In this document: positions 55,943 to 63,851 of the stretch, in pieces
Layout of the letters: the number at the start of each line of letters is the position of its first letter
Numbering within the stretch: the stretch's first letter is position 1
DNA from: Actibacterium sp.
Lineage (GTDB): Bacteria > Pseudomonadota > Alphaproteobacteria > Rhodobacterales > Rhodobacteraceae
Assembly: GCA_016278325.1 (NCBI GenBank)
Contig: JADQCB010000016.1
Coordinates: forward strand, 124,001 to 188,000
DNA: 64,000 nt
Reading direction: 5' to 3'
Notes under the pieces: model-generated
Databases searched by the model: none
What the model was told of the DNA's origin: nothing
What the model saw: the letters and a program-made list of their open reading frames with translations, nothing else
Translations under genes and position numbers: made by a program

Positions 55943-57196
55943 ATGCCCGCCCTCTGCCGCGACTGCCTGGAAAGCTTCGATGACGCGCGCCGCTGCCCCG
56001 CCTGCGCCAGCCCGCGGATCGTTGCCCATCGCGAACTGCTCACGCTTTCCATCGCACATATGGATTGCGACGCCTTCTATGCCTCGGTGGAAAAGCGCGA
56101 CAATCCCGCGCTTGCCGACAAGCCGGTGATCATTGGCGGCGGCCGGCGGGGCGTCGTGTCGACCGCCTGTTACATCGCGCGCATAAAGGGCGTCCGCTCG
56201 GCGATGCCGATGTTCCAGGCGCTCAAGCTCTGCCCCGAGGCAGTGGTGATCAAGCCCCGCGGCGCGGCCTATGCCGCCGCCTCGCGCGAGATCCGCGCGA
56301 TGATGGAGGAATTGACCCCGGCGATCGAGCCGCTGTCGCTGGACGAGGCCTTTCTCGACCTGTCCGGCACCGAAAGGCTGCACGGCCATCCGCCGGCCGT
56401 CATGCTGGCGCGGCTGATCCGGCGGATGGAGCGCGAGTTGCGCCTTTCGGGCTCGATCGGGCTTTCGCACAACAAGTTCCTGGCCAAGATCGCCTCGGAT
56501 CTCGACAAGCCGCGCGGATTCGCGGTGATCGGGCGGGCCGAGACGATGGATTTCCTGGAAAACCGCCCGGTCCGGATGATCTGGGGCGTGGGCGCGGCCG
56601 GCCAGGCGGCGCTGGAGCGCGCGGGAATCCGCAGCTTCGCCGATCTGCGCCGCTGGTCCAGGCGCGACCTTAACGCCCGGTTCGGCAATTTCGGAGAGCG
56701 CCTTTTCCATCTCGCCCGGGGCGAGGACCGGCGCCGGGTCACCGCAAATGCCCCGGTCAAGAGCATCTCGAACGAAACCACCTTCTTCGAGGATACTTCT
56801 GACCCCGAGATCCTGGACGGGCACCTCTGGCGGCTGGCCGAAAAGGTCGCCGACCGGGCCAAGGCCAAGGGACTGGCCGGCCGGGTGGTGACGCTGAAGC
56901 TGAAGCACGCGAACCACAGCCTGATCACCCGGCGCATCGCCCTGCGCGAGTCGACGCAGATGGCCCACCGCCTCTATCGCGCGGCACGCGACCTGCTCGA
57001 TCAGGTCGGCGCGGAACATCCATTCCGGCTGATCGGGGTGGGCCTGTCGGAGCTGAGCAACGCCAGCGATGCGGACCGCACCGACGACCTGCTGGACGCG
57101 GATGCCCCCAGGCGCAGCAAGGCCGAACGCGCGACCGACGCGATCCGTCAGCGTTTCGGCCCCGATGCCATTCGCAGGGGCCGGGGCTTGCGATAG
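55943..57196 (+). CDS. dinB: DNA polymerase IV (DinB) with N-terminal Cys4 motif
   Basis: 417-residue Y-family translesion polymerase. The catalytic metal aspartate is in HMDCDAFYASVE (Asp41) and the second pair in LSLDEAFLDLSG near 140; GVGAAGQAALERAG near 210 is a thumb/HhH element. Before the polymerase core there is an extra CRDC...CPAC pattern (Cys5, Cys8, Cys18, Cys21) that looks like a small zinc ribbon. No LexA-type box (GTTC-N7-GTTC) was found upstream, and the ribosome-binding site is weak. It follows pyrF and precedes mipZ on the same strand. Confidence 0.92.
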   Translation: MPALCRDCLESFDDARRCPACASPRIVAHRELLTLSIAHMDCDAFYASVEKRDNPALADKPVIIGGGRRGVVSTACYIARIKGVRSAMPMFQALKLCPEAVVIKPRGAAYAAASREIRAMMEELTPAIEPLSLDEAFLDLSGTERLHGHPPAVMLARLIRRMERELRLSGSIGLSHNKFLAKIASDLDKPRGFAVIGRAETMDFLENRPVRMIWGVGAAGQAALERAGIRSFADLRRWSRRDLNARFGNFGERLFHLARGEDRRRVTANAPVKSISNETTFFEDTSDPEILDGHLWRLAEKVADRAKAKGLAGRVVTLKLKHANHSLITRRIALRESTQMAHRLYRAARDLLDQVGAEHPFRLIGVGLSELSNASDADRTDDLLDADAPRRSKAERATDAIRQRFGPDAIRRGRGLR

Positions 57197-57205
57197 GCCG
57201 CGCCC

Positions 57206-57227
57206 GGCACGCGCGATCGCGCGTGCC
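57206..57227 (+). terminator. 22-base perfect palindrome after dinB
   Basis: Arms GGCACGCGC and GCGCGTGCC around a GATC centre form a fully self-complementary 22-base sequence, 10 bases after the dinB stop. As RNA it can form a 9-base stem with a GAUC loop. There is no U-tract, so a protein-binding site is an alternative to a terminator. Confidence 0.4.
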
Positions 57228-57292
57228 CGAAAACAACACATTGCCCCTTGCCGATGCGCTTGCCCCCGCTGACGGCTTTCAATAGCAACCTG

Positions 57293-57308
57293 CACAACAT
57301 ATGGTGTG
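57293..57308. promoter_or_regulatory. Imperfect palindrome upstream of mipZ
   Basis: CACAACATATGGTGTG is a 16-base dyad with one mismatched pair of arm positions, 48-63 bases before the mipZ start codon, in an A/T-rich patch that probably holds the promoter. Could be an operator; no regulator is recognised. Confidence 0.3.
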
Positions 57309-57355
57309 AAACAACAAGACGCGGACAATGTCTGATCCGCGCTGGGGAACGGAAC

Positions 57356-58165
57356 ATGGCGCATATCATCGTTGTCGGGAACGAAAAGGGCGGCGCGGGC
57401 AAATCCACCGTCACAATGCATGTGGCCACCGCGCTGGCCCGGATGGGCCACAAGGTGGGCGCGCTGGACCTGGATCTGCGCCAGCGCAGCTTTGGCCGCT
57501 ACATGGACAACCGGCGCGCTTTCTGCGCGCGCGAAGGGCTGGAGCTGCCCACGCCGGAATTCCGCGACCTGCCCGAGATCGAGAACGCCCAGCTTGACCC
57601 CGGCGAAAACATCCATGACCGGCGGCTGTCGGCCGCCGTCGCCGGGATGGAACAGGAGGTCGATTTCATCCTCATCGACTGCCCCGGCTCGCACACCCGG
57701 CTCAGCCAGGTGGCGCATTCGCTGGCCGACACCCTGATCACGCCGCTGAACGACAGCTTCATCGATTTCGACCTGCTGGCACGATACGATCCCAAGGATG
57801 GCAAGATCATCGGCCCGTCGATCTATTCGGAGATGGTCTGGAGCGCGCGACAGTTGCGCGCGCAGGCGGGCCTTCCCGCGATCGACTGGATCGTGCTGCG
57901 CAACCGGCTGGGCGCGCAGCAGATGCACAACAAGCGCAAGATGGGCGAGGCGCTGAAGAACCTGTCGCGCCGCATCGGCTTTCGCGTCGCGCCCGGCTTC
58001 AACGAGCGGGTGATCTTCCGCGAGCTGTTTCCCAACGGGCTGACGCTGCTGGATCTCAAGGATATCGGCGTTCAGGGGCTGAACATTTCCAACATCGCCG
58101 CGCGGCAGGAATTGCGCGACCTGATGACCGGCCTGAACCTGCCGGGGGTGCGTGTCGATTTCTGA
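57356..58165 (+). CDS. mipZ: Cell-division positioning ATPase MipZ
   Basis: 269-residue ParA/MinD-type ATPase. The deviant Walker A KGGAGKS with signature lysine is at 11-17, DLDLRQRSFGRY near 38 and FILIDCPGSHTRL near 103; DSFIDFDLLARYDP and the C-terminal ERVIFRELFPNGLTLLDL block are diagnostic of MipZ rather than of plasmid ParA. MipZ forms a gradient from ParB at the poles and blocks FtsZ polymerisation, so that division occurs at midcell. GGGGAACGGAA precedes the ATG at 57356. It is convergent with the SRAP gene. Confidence 0.92.
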   Translation: MAHIIVVGNEKGGAGKSTVTMHVATALARMGHKVGALDLDLRQRSFGRYMDNRRAFCAREGLELPTPEFRDLPEIENAQLDPGENIHDRRLSAAVAGMEQEVDFILIDCPGSHTRLSQVAHSLADTLITPLNDSFIDFDLLARYDPKDGKIIGPSIYSEMVWSARQLRAQAGLPAIDWIVLRNRLGAQQMHNKRKMGEALKNLSRRIGFRVAPGFNERVIFRELFPNGLTLLDLKDIGVQGLNISNIAARQELRDLMTGLNLPGVRVDF

Positions 58166-58182
58166 GCGGCCGGCGCGCCCTG

Positions 58183-58848
58183 TCAGTCTTTCAGCGGCTC
58201 GATCAGCGTCGGCCCGGATGCGCGGTTGGAGTTCACCGCCATCCCGACCCGGTGCATCGCAAGGGTATCCTCGGCCGGCGGATCCATCAACGCGGCGGCG
58301 CCCTTTCCGGCCTCGCCCAGCCAGAGCGGCCAGTCCGGTTGCGCGATACTGACCGGCATCCGGTGGTGGATCGACGCCATCGCCCGGTTGGCCCGGGTGG
58401 TGACGATGGCGACCGTGGTCAGCCGCGCGTCGCCGCCGTCCCAGTCCTGCCAAATCCCGGCCATGGCGATCGGCGCCCCGTCCGCGCGATGGATATACCA
58501 GGGCAGGCGCCGGCCGTCCTCGCCCTTGCTCCATTCAAAGAAACCGTCGGCCGGAACCAGGCAGCGCCGCGCCCGCGCCGCCGCCCGGAAGGCGGGCTTT
58601 TCGGCCAGGGTCTCGGCCCGTGCGTTGATCAGCAAGGGCCCGTCCGAGGGCGTGTCATACCAGTGCGGAATGAACCCCCAGCGCATCGGGCGAAGCCGTC
58701 TTGACGCGCCCTCCGAGGTCACCACCGCCACCGGGTTCGTGGGGCAGACATTGTAATTCGGCACCGGCGGCAGGTCGTTCGAGGGCACCGCCGCGAACAG
58801 CCGCGCCATTGCCGCGTCAGGTTGGGTGATCACGAATCGGCCGCACAT
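58183..58848 (-). CDS. SOS response-associated peptidase (SRAP/YedK)
   Basis: 221-residue protein that forms a stable thiazolidine DNA-protein crosslink with abasic sites in single-stranded DNA. The start MCGRF leaves Cys2 as the N-terminal nucleophile after methionine removal, which fixes the start codon. The other active-site motifs are present: NARAET, FFEWSKG and HHRMPV. No LexA box was recognised upstream. It is convergent with mipZ and divergent from the DUF952 gene. Confidence 0.93.
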   Translation of the reverse strand: MCGRFVITQPDAAMARLFAAVPSNDLPPVPNYNVCPTNPVAVVTSEGASRRLRPMRWGFIPHWYDTPSDGPLLINARAETLAEKPAFRAAARARRCLVPADGFFEWSKGEDGRRLPWYIHRADGAPIAMAGIWQDWDGGDARLTTVAIVTTRANRAMASIHHRMPVSIAQPDWPLWLGEAGKGAAALMDPPAEDTLAMHRVGMAVNSNRASGPTLIEPLKD

Positions 58849-59039
58849 GCACACAAGCCTATCCGCAGCGCCGCGCCCGGTCAGCCCTGCGCACACTGCG
58901 CGTTTGGCGGGCATGACGCGGGCCGAACGGCCTTCCCCGCGCCCCATGCCCGATTCGGCATGTCGGCATCCGGCACCGCCGGCCCCGGCGCCGCGCGGCA
59001 GGATTGACCACGGCACCGGAAACCGGCATTTGGGGTGCC

Positions 59040-59378
59040 ATGCTGGTCTTCAAGATCTTCCTTCGCCCCGAATGGGATGCCTTCCGCGCCGCCGGTTTCA
59101 CCGCAGGCGCGCCGATCGACCGGGCCGACGGCTTCATCCATTTCTCCACCGCCGAGCAGGTGACCGAAACCGCCGCGAAACATTTCGCGGACCAGAGCGA
59201 CCTGGTGCTGGTCGCCTTCGAAGCCGAGCGTATGGGCGACGCCCTGAAATGGGAAGCCTCGCGCGGGGGCGCGCTGTTCCCGCATCTCTACCGGGATCTG
59301 CTCCTGGAAGAAGTGGTCTGGGACAAGTCGCTGCCGCTGGGTGCCACCGGCCACATATTCCCCGAGGGCCTGGTGTGA
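59040..59378 (+). CDS. DUF952 family protein
   Basis: 112-residue soluble protein with the DUF952 pattern: [12 protein letters not shown] at the start, [12 protein letters not shown] near 30-42 and the C-terminal [13 protein letters not shown]. The family is distantly similar to glutathione-S-transferase-like or ADP-ribosylation-related folds, without a settled function. The stop overlaps the pyrD GTG (GTGTGA), so the two are translationally coupled. I start at the ATG at 59040; a TTG at 59004 would add 12 residues but has its ribosome-binding site too close. Confidence 0.82.
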   Translation: MLVFKIFLRPEWDAFRAAGFTAGAPIDRADGFIHFSTAEQVTETAAKHFADQSDLVLVAFEAERMGDALKWEASRGGALFPHLYRDLLLEEVVWDKSLPLGATGHIFPEGLV

Positions 59379-60445
59379 CCGGTCTTGAGCGGCTCGGCCT
59401 TTGGGCCCTGCACCGGATCGACCCCGAACACGCGCATGCGCTCTCGCTCGCGGCATTGCGCCTGGGGCTGGTGCCGTTGCCCGGCGTGGTCTCGACCCCG
59501 CGGCTGGAAACAAGGCTGGCCGGGCTGACCCTGCCCAACCCGGTGGGGCTGGCGGCTGGCTTCGACAAGAACGCGGTGGCCCTCCGGGCGCTGGCGCGGG
59601 CCGGGTTCGGCTTTGCCGAGGTGGGGGCCGTCACGCCCCTGCCGCAACCCGGCAACCCGAAACCGCGGCTGTTTCGCCTGTCGCCCGATCGGGCCGTCAT
59701 CAACCGCTTCGGTTTCAACAATGACGGAATGGCGGCGATCGGCGCCCGGCTGGCGGCGCGCCCGCCGGGTTTCGTGCTGGGCCTGAACCTCGGCGCGAAC
59801 AAGCAAAGCGCGGACCGTGCGGGGGATTTCGCGCGGGTGCTGGCGCATTGCGGCCCGTCCGTGGATTTCGCCACCGTCAACGTGTCCTCGCCCAATACCG
59901 AGAAGCTGCGCGATCTTCAGGGCAAGGCCGCGTTGTCGGAGCTGCTTGCCGGGGTGATGGAAACCCGCGACGGGCTGGCCCGCCCGATCCCGGTCTTCCT
60001 GAAGATCGCGCCCGATCTGGAGCCGGCTGCGCTGGCCGACATCGCGCAGGTTGCACTGCTGCGCGGCGTGGACGGGATCATCGCCACCAATACCACGCTG
60101 AAGCGGACCGGGCTGAGCGACAGCCAGCGCGGGCAGGCCGGCGGCTTGTCGGGCGCGCCGCTGTTCGAGAAGTCGACCCGCGTCCTGGCGCAACTGTCGC
60201 AACTGACCGATGGCGCGCTGCCGTTGATCGGGGTCGGCGGAGTGGGCTCTGCCGAACAGGCCTATGCCAAGATCCGCGCCGGGGCTTCGGCGGTGCAGCT
60301 TTATTCGGCGCTGGTCTACCAGGGGCTTTCGCTGGTGCCCCGGATCGTTCGCGGCCTCGATGCGCTGCTTGCCCGGGACGGGTTTTCGAACGTGGCCGAG
60401 GCGGTCGGCACCGGGCGAAAGGAATGGCTGTCGCCGGGGCTCTGA
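59375..60445 (+). CDS. pyrD: Dihydroorotate dehydrogenase, class 2 (quinone)
   Basis: 356-residue membrane-associated flavoenzyme oxidising dihydroorotate to orotate with ubiquinone. The N-terminal [19 protein letters not shown] helices mark class 2 and dock on the membrane. [12 protein letters not shown] near 67, [10 protein letters not shown] near 115, [15 protein letters not shown] near 175 (Ser base) and [12 protein letters not shown] near 294 bind FMN and substrate. The start is the GTG that overlaps the DUF952 stop. Together with pyrF it provides two of the de novo pyrimidine steps. Confidence 0.93.
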   Translation: MTGLERLGLWALHRIDPEHAHALSLAALRLGLVPLPGVVSTPRLETRLAGLTLPNPVGLAAGFDKNAVALRALARAGFGFAEVGAVTPLPQPGNPKPRLFRLSPDRAVINRFGFNNDGMAAIGARLAARPPGFVLGLNLGANKQSADRAGDFARVLAHCGPSVDFATVNVSSPNTEKLRDLQGKAALSELLAGVMETRDGLARPIPVFLKIAPDLEPAALADIAQVALLRGVDGIIATNTTLKRTGLSDSQRGQAGGLSGAPLFEKSTRVLAQLSQLTDGALPLIGVGGVGSAEQAYAKIRAGASAVQLYSALVYQGLSLVPRIVRGLDALLARDGFSNVAEAVGTGRKEWLSPGL

Positions 60446-60483
60446 TCCGGCACGATCCGCGCGGCTCGGGACGCGGCGATCAC

Positions 60484-61803
60484 TCAGACCTCTGCGGCGG
60501 TCTCCAGCGCCGGATAGCGCAGCGCCAGGGTCACGCCGCGTGCGGCGAAAGAGATCAGAAAGGCCAGCCACAACCCGTGATTGCCGAGTGCCGGCACCAG
60601 CACCAGCGCGGCCGCCACATAGATGAGAAAGGACAGCGCCATCATGTTGCGCATGTCCGCGGTGCGGGTGGCGCCGATGAAGATTCCGTCGAACATCCAG
60701 GCCGCCAGCCCCAGCAATGGCGCGAACACCATGTAGATCAGGTAGGCGCGCGCCGCCTCGCGAACCGCGGGGGCGGTGGTCATCAGGTCGATGATTCCGC
60801 CCCCGAACAGCGCGAAACCCGCTGCCAACGCGGTGACGCAGATCAGCCCCCAGAACGTGGTCATCAGCGCGGCCCGGCGCAACGCGCTGCGCGCCCCGGC
60901 GCCCAGGGCATAGCCCACCAGCGCCTCGGCGGCGAAGGCGAACCCGTCCAGCGCATAGGCCGTCACGTTCAGGAATTGCAGCAGGATCTGGTTTGCCGCC
61001 AGCGTGACGTCCCCGAACCGGGCCCCGACGAACAGGAACGAGATGAACACCGCCTGCAACAGCAGCGACCGGATAAGGATATCCGAATTGACCTGGGCCA
61101 TCCGCTTGAGCCGGGACCGGTCGAACACCCGCGGCCAATCCTTCCAGGCGGTGCCGCCAAAGGCGTCGCGGCACAGCCACAACCCCAGCGCCAGGCCCGA
61201 CCATTCGGCCAGGAAAGTGGCCACGGCCACGCCTTCGACGCCCCAGCCCAGCCCGGTGACGAACCACAGGTCGAGCACGATATTGAGCCCGTTCATCCAG
61301 ACCTGGATCGCCAGCACGGCGCGGGTGCGTTCGAGCGCGATCAACCAGCCATTGACCCCGTAAAGCGCGATCATCGCCGGGGCAGACCAGACGCGGATGC
61401 CGATATAGTCACGCGCCAGCCCCTCGACCTCGTCGCTTGCAGGCGCGACCAGGAAAGCGGCGTGGAACAGCGGCCATTGCATCACGATCAGTGTCGCCCC
61501 CGCCGAAAGGCCGATCATCAGCACCCGGGTCAGCAGCGCATCGACCTCGGCCCCGTTGGCGCCGCCCCGTGCCTGGCTGGTCAGGCCGGTGGTGCCCATC
61601 CGCAGGAAGCCGAAGATCCAGTAAATGCCGGTGATGATGATCGCGCCGATCCCCACCGCACCGATCGGCGCCGCCTGGCCCAGTTGCCCGACGACACCGG
61701 TATCCACCGCCCCCAGGATCGGCACCGTCGCATTCGACAGCACGATCGGCAGGGCGATGTGAAGAACGCGCCGATGGCTCAGGCGCGGGGGCGCGTCAGC
61801 CAT
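60484..61803 (-). CDS. MATE-family efflux transporter (DinF-like)
   Basis: 439-residue inner-membrane antiporter with twelve helices. The N-terminal PIVLSNATVPILGAVDTGVVGQLG and the FGFLRMGTTGLTSQARGG segment are typical of the DinF/NorM branch. It probably exports organic cations or other toxic compounds with Na+ or H+. It overlaps the upstream thioesterase gene by 8 bases and is convergent with pyrD. Substrate unknown. Confidence 0.88.
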   Translation of the reverse strand: MADAPPRLSHRRVLHIALPIVLSNATVPILGAVDTGVVGQLGQAAPIGAVGIGAIIITGIYWIFGFLRMGTTGLTSQARGGANGAEVDALLTRVLMIGLSAGATLIVMQWPLFHAAFLVAPASDEVEGLARDYIGIRVWSAPAMIALYGVNGWLIALERTRAVLAIQVWMNGLNIVLDLWFVTGLGWGVEGVAVATFLAEWSGLALGLWLCRDAFGGTAWKDWPRVFDRSRLKRMAQVNSDILIRSLLLQAVFISFLFVGARFGDVTLAANQILLQFLNVTAYALDGFAFAAEALVGYALGAGARSALRRAALMTTFWGLICVTALAAGFALFGGGIIDLMTTAPAVREAARAYLIYMVFAPLLGLAAWMFDGIFIGATRTADMRNMMALSFLIYVAAALVLVPALGNHGLWLAFLISFAARGVTLALRYPALETAAEV

Positions 61804-62305
61804 CGCGCGGCGGCATCAGGAAATGCCCGGTGGCCTGGGCGAAGATGCGGGCGCGATTGTCCTGCCAGCCTTCGACATGGACGCTGGCATAGCGCCGCCC
61901 CGAGCGGTTGACCCGCGCCCGCGCATAGGCGTCGCGCGGCAGGCCCGACCGCAGGTAATCCACGGTGAAATCGATGGTCTTGGGCATCCGCGGCAGATGC
62001 TGCGGGTCGAGCGTCATCGGGTCCAGCGCGCCGCTTTCCATCTGCTCCCACAGGATCGACCAGCTCATCCCGACGATCGCCGTCACCTCCAGGAAGGCCG
62101 AGGTGACCCCGCCATGCAGCGCGGGCAGCATGGGATTGCCGATCAGGTCGTCGCGATAAGGCAGGATCGCCGTCAACTCGTCACCGCGACGGTCGAATTC
62201 GATACCCAGATAGCGGATATAGGGCACCCCGTGAATAAGCGCGTTCAGCGCCGCATCGCGGCGCTGCTTGATCACCTGAACCGGTTCGGGCGGCCTTCGT
62301 TTCAT
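61796..62305 (-). CDS. PaaI-family hotdog thioesterase
   Basis: 169 residues. The hotdog helix motif LPALHGGVTSAFLEV near 59-73 and the IDFTVDYLRSGLPRDAYARARV strands place it with PaaI/YigI-like acyl-CoA thioesterases. The conserved HGG is present. It starts inside the stop of the preceding thioesterase gene (ATGA) and ends inside the MATE gene, so the three form one operon. Substrate unknown. Confidence 0.85.
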   Translation of the reverse strand: MKRRPPEPVQVIKQRRDAALNALIHGVPYIRYLGIEFDRRGDELTAILPYRDDLIGNPMLPALHGGVTSAFLEVTAIVGMSWSILWEQMESGALDPMTLDPQHLPRMPKTIDFTVDYLRSGLPRDAYARARVNRSGRRYASVHVEGWQDNRARIFAQATGHFLMPPRDG

Positions 62306-62739
62306 GTCTCGGTCTCCGCCGGCCGTTCCACCATGAAAGCCCCGGCCGCCGATGCGACCGGCCTGTGGCGATCCTCATCCGTCGCCGTGGCGCGAACGAA
62401 GGCCACGGTGCGCGTGACGTGATAGCATTCGGCGCGCGCGGTGATCCTTTGCCCTGGCGTGGCGGCGCGCATGTAGTCGATCCTCAGGTCAAGCGTCGCG
62501 GTGCCTGCCGGCGCGTCCGGATGGCACATCACCGCGGCACCGCCGCAGGTATCCATCAGCGACGAAACCGCGCCGCCGTGAATCACGCCGGTCTGCGGAT
62601 CACCCACGAAGCGTGGATCATAGGGCATCGAAATCTCGGCCACCCCGTCGCCGAGGTGATCGAGACGCATCGACATTGCCGCGGCATGTGGAATTGCCGC
62701 GATGAACTGTCGCGTTATTTCCGCTTTCTTCTCGTCCAT
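62302..62739 (-). CDS. PaaI-family hotdog thioesterase (first of a tandem pair)
   Basis: 145 residues with GVIHGGAVSSLMDTCGG near 51-67 and LDLRIDYMRAATPGQRITARAE, the standard PaaI hotdog layout with a catalytic aspartate in SLMDT. AGGAG precedes the ATG. It overlaps the second thioesterase gene by four bases. The two proteins are clearly different in sequence, so they may have different substrates or form a heteromer. Confidence 0.87.
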   Translation of the reverse strand: MDEKKAEITRQFIAAIPHAAAMSMRLDHLGDGVAEISMPYDPRFVGDPQTGVIHGGAVSSLMDTCGGAAVMCHPDAPAGTATLDLRIDYMRAATPGQRITARAECYHVTRTVAFVRATATDEDRHRPVASAAGAFMVERPAETET

Positions 62740-62827
62740 TGGCGGCGCTCCTTTCCATCGTTATTGGCGCTCGGCATTCGCTCTTCAAGCGCAAATTGCC
62801 GTCCCAAGCGCGATCGTGGCGACGCGC

Positions 62828-62854
62828 GTCAATGCCATTGACCTCGTCAATGAC
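62828..62854. promoter_or_regulatory. Triple GTCAATG motif in the thioesterase/MerR divergent region
   Basis: GTCAATG-c-CATTGAC (62828-62842) is followed three bases later by GTCAATGAC (62846-62854), so one half-site occurs three times. It lies about midway between the divergent thioesterase and MerR genes and could be an operator for either. Confidence 0.4.
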
Positions 62855-62908
62855 CGGTTTGCCCCGTGATCGGGAAGCGGTTAACCTTGCGTCACCCGAC
62901 AATCGCGG

Positions 62909-63286
62909 ATGGCGAGCGTGACCGAGCGGACCCTGACATTCAAGGACATGTGCGAAAGGTTCGGCGTAACCCCCCGCACCCTGCGATATTACGAATACAT
63001 CGAGCTTCTGTCCCCGCTGAAAGAGGGACGCAGGCGCATTTACACCCCGCGCGAGGTCGCCCGCATGACCCTTGTCATGCGAGGCCGGCGCTTCGGTTTC
63101 GGGTTGGAAGAAATCCGTCAATGGCTGGAAATATATCACGACCGTGGCACCGAAGCGCAGATGCAAGCCTGGGTCGAACGTGCCGATCGTCAGCTCGTCG
63201 TGCTTCGTGCGCAATATGACGAGCTGGCGGAAGCGATCGGCGACCTGCAGAAATTGCGCGACGACGTGGCCGCCCGCAACGACTGA
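62909..63286 (+). CDS. MerR-family transcriptional regulator
   Basis: 125 residues. N-terminal winged helix with CERFGVTPRTLRYYEYIELLSP, then a C-terminal coiled coil for dimerisation. There is no cysteine pattern for metal sensing, so it is not a metal-responsive MerR. The ATG at 62909 and a GTG nine bases later are both possible. It is 156 bases upstream of a second MerR gene and of an acyl-CoA dehydrogenase, suggesting control of fatty-acid or branched-chain acyl-CoA breakdown. Confidence 0.85.
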   Translation: MASVTERTLTFKDMCERFGVTPRTLRYYEYIELLSPLKEGRRRIYTPREVARMTLVMRGRRFGFGLEEIRQWLEIYHDRGTEAQMQAWVERADRQLVVLRAQYDELAEAIGDLQKLRDDVAARND

Positions 63287-63359
63287 ACGGCAAAGGGCGC
63301 GTCCGGCGCAGGCGGCGCGATGCAGGACCCCGCAGCCTGGGGATGACGCGACGTCTTGC

Positions 63360-63374
63360 TTACGTTAACGTCAA
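63360..63374. promoter_or_regulatory. ACGTTAACGT palindrome upstream of the second MerR gene
   Basis: TTACGTTAACGTCAA with a perfect 10-base core ACGTTAACGT (63362-63371) lies about 70 bases before the second MerR start codon. LiuR-type MerR regulators of branched-chain amino acid and fatty-acid degradation are reported to recognise closely related palindromes, so autoregulation by one of the two MerR proteins is likely. Confidence 0.5.
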
Positions 63375-63442
63375 CGGCACTTGCATCATGTAGCCGTTGC
63401 CCGCAGATTCGCGGCAATTCAACGACAAGAGGGTGCGCCCCG

Positions 63443-63841
63443 ATGACCGACGAGTTACTACCCATTCGCAAGATGTGCGACGCCTTCGACGTCACCCCGC
63501 GCACCTTGCGCTTCTACGAAGCGAAAGAATTGCTGTTCCCGGTGCGTGATGGCCAGAAGCGGCTTTTCACCCGCCGTGACCGCGCCCGGCTGAAGCTGAT
63601 CCTGCGCGGCAAGCGCTTCGGCTTCAGCCTGGAGGAAATTCGCGAGCTTCTGGATCTTTACGATATCGGCGACCGCCAGGAAACGCAGTTGCGCCGCGCG
63701 CATGAGGCCGCCACGATCCATCTGGCCGACCTGGAGCGGCAGCGCGCCGAGCTGGACGAGGCAATCGCCGAGCTCAAGGCACAGATGGCCTGGGCCGAGA
63801 CCCGGCTGTATGGTGCCCGCAGCGATCAAGCGGCCGAATAG
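63443..63841 (+). CDS. MerR-family transcriptional regulator (LiuR-like)
   Basis: 132 residues. The N-terminal helix-turn-helix has CDAFDVTPRTLRFYEAKELLFP and the following wing RDGQKRLFTRRDRARLKLILRGKRFGFSLEEI; the C-terminal helix is the dimer coiled coil. It is similar to the MerR protein just upstream (the same TPRTLR-YE and RGKRFGF/RGRRFGF blocks), suggesting an old duplication. AGAGGG precedes the ATG. Ten bases after its stop an acyl-CoA dehydrogenase gene begins, so they are co-transcribed. Confidence 0.87.
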   Translation: MTDELLPIRKMCDAFDVTPRTLRFYEAKELLFPVRDGQKRLFTRRDRARLKLILRGKRFGFSLEEIRELLDLYDIGDRQETQLRRAHEAATIHLADLERQRAELDEAIAELKAQMAWAETRLYGARSDQAAE

Positions 63842-63851
63842 GGAGACTCCG

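Noticed and set aside
55253-58534. A 1093-codon open frame opposite pyrF, dinB and mipZ
   Set aside because: Same reasoning; the sense-strand genes have clear catalytic motifs and starts.
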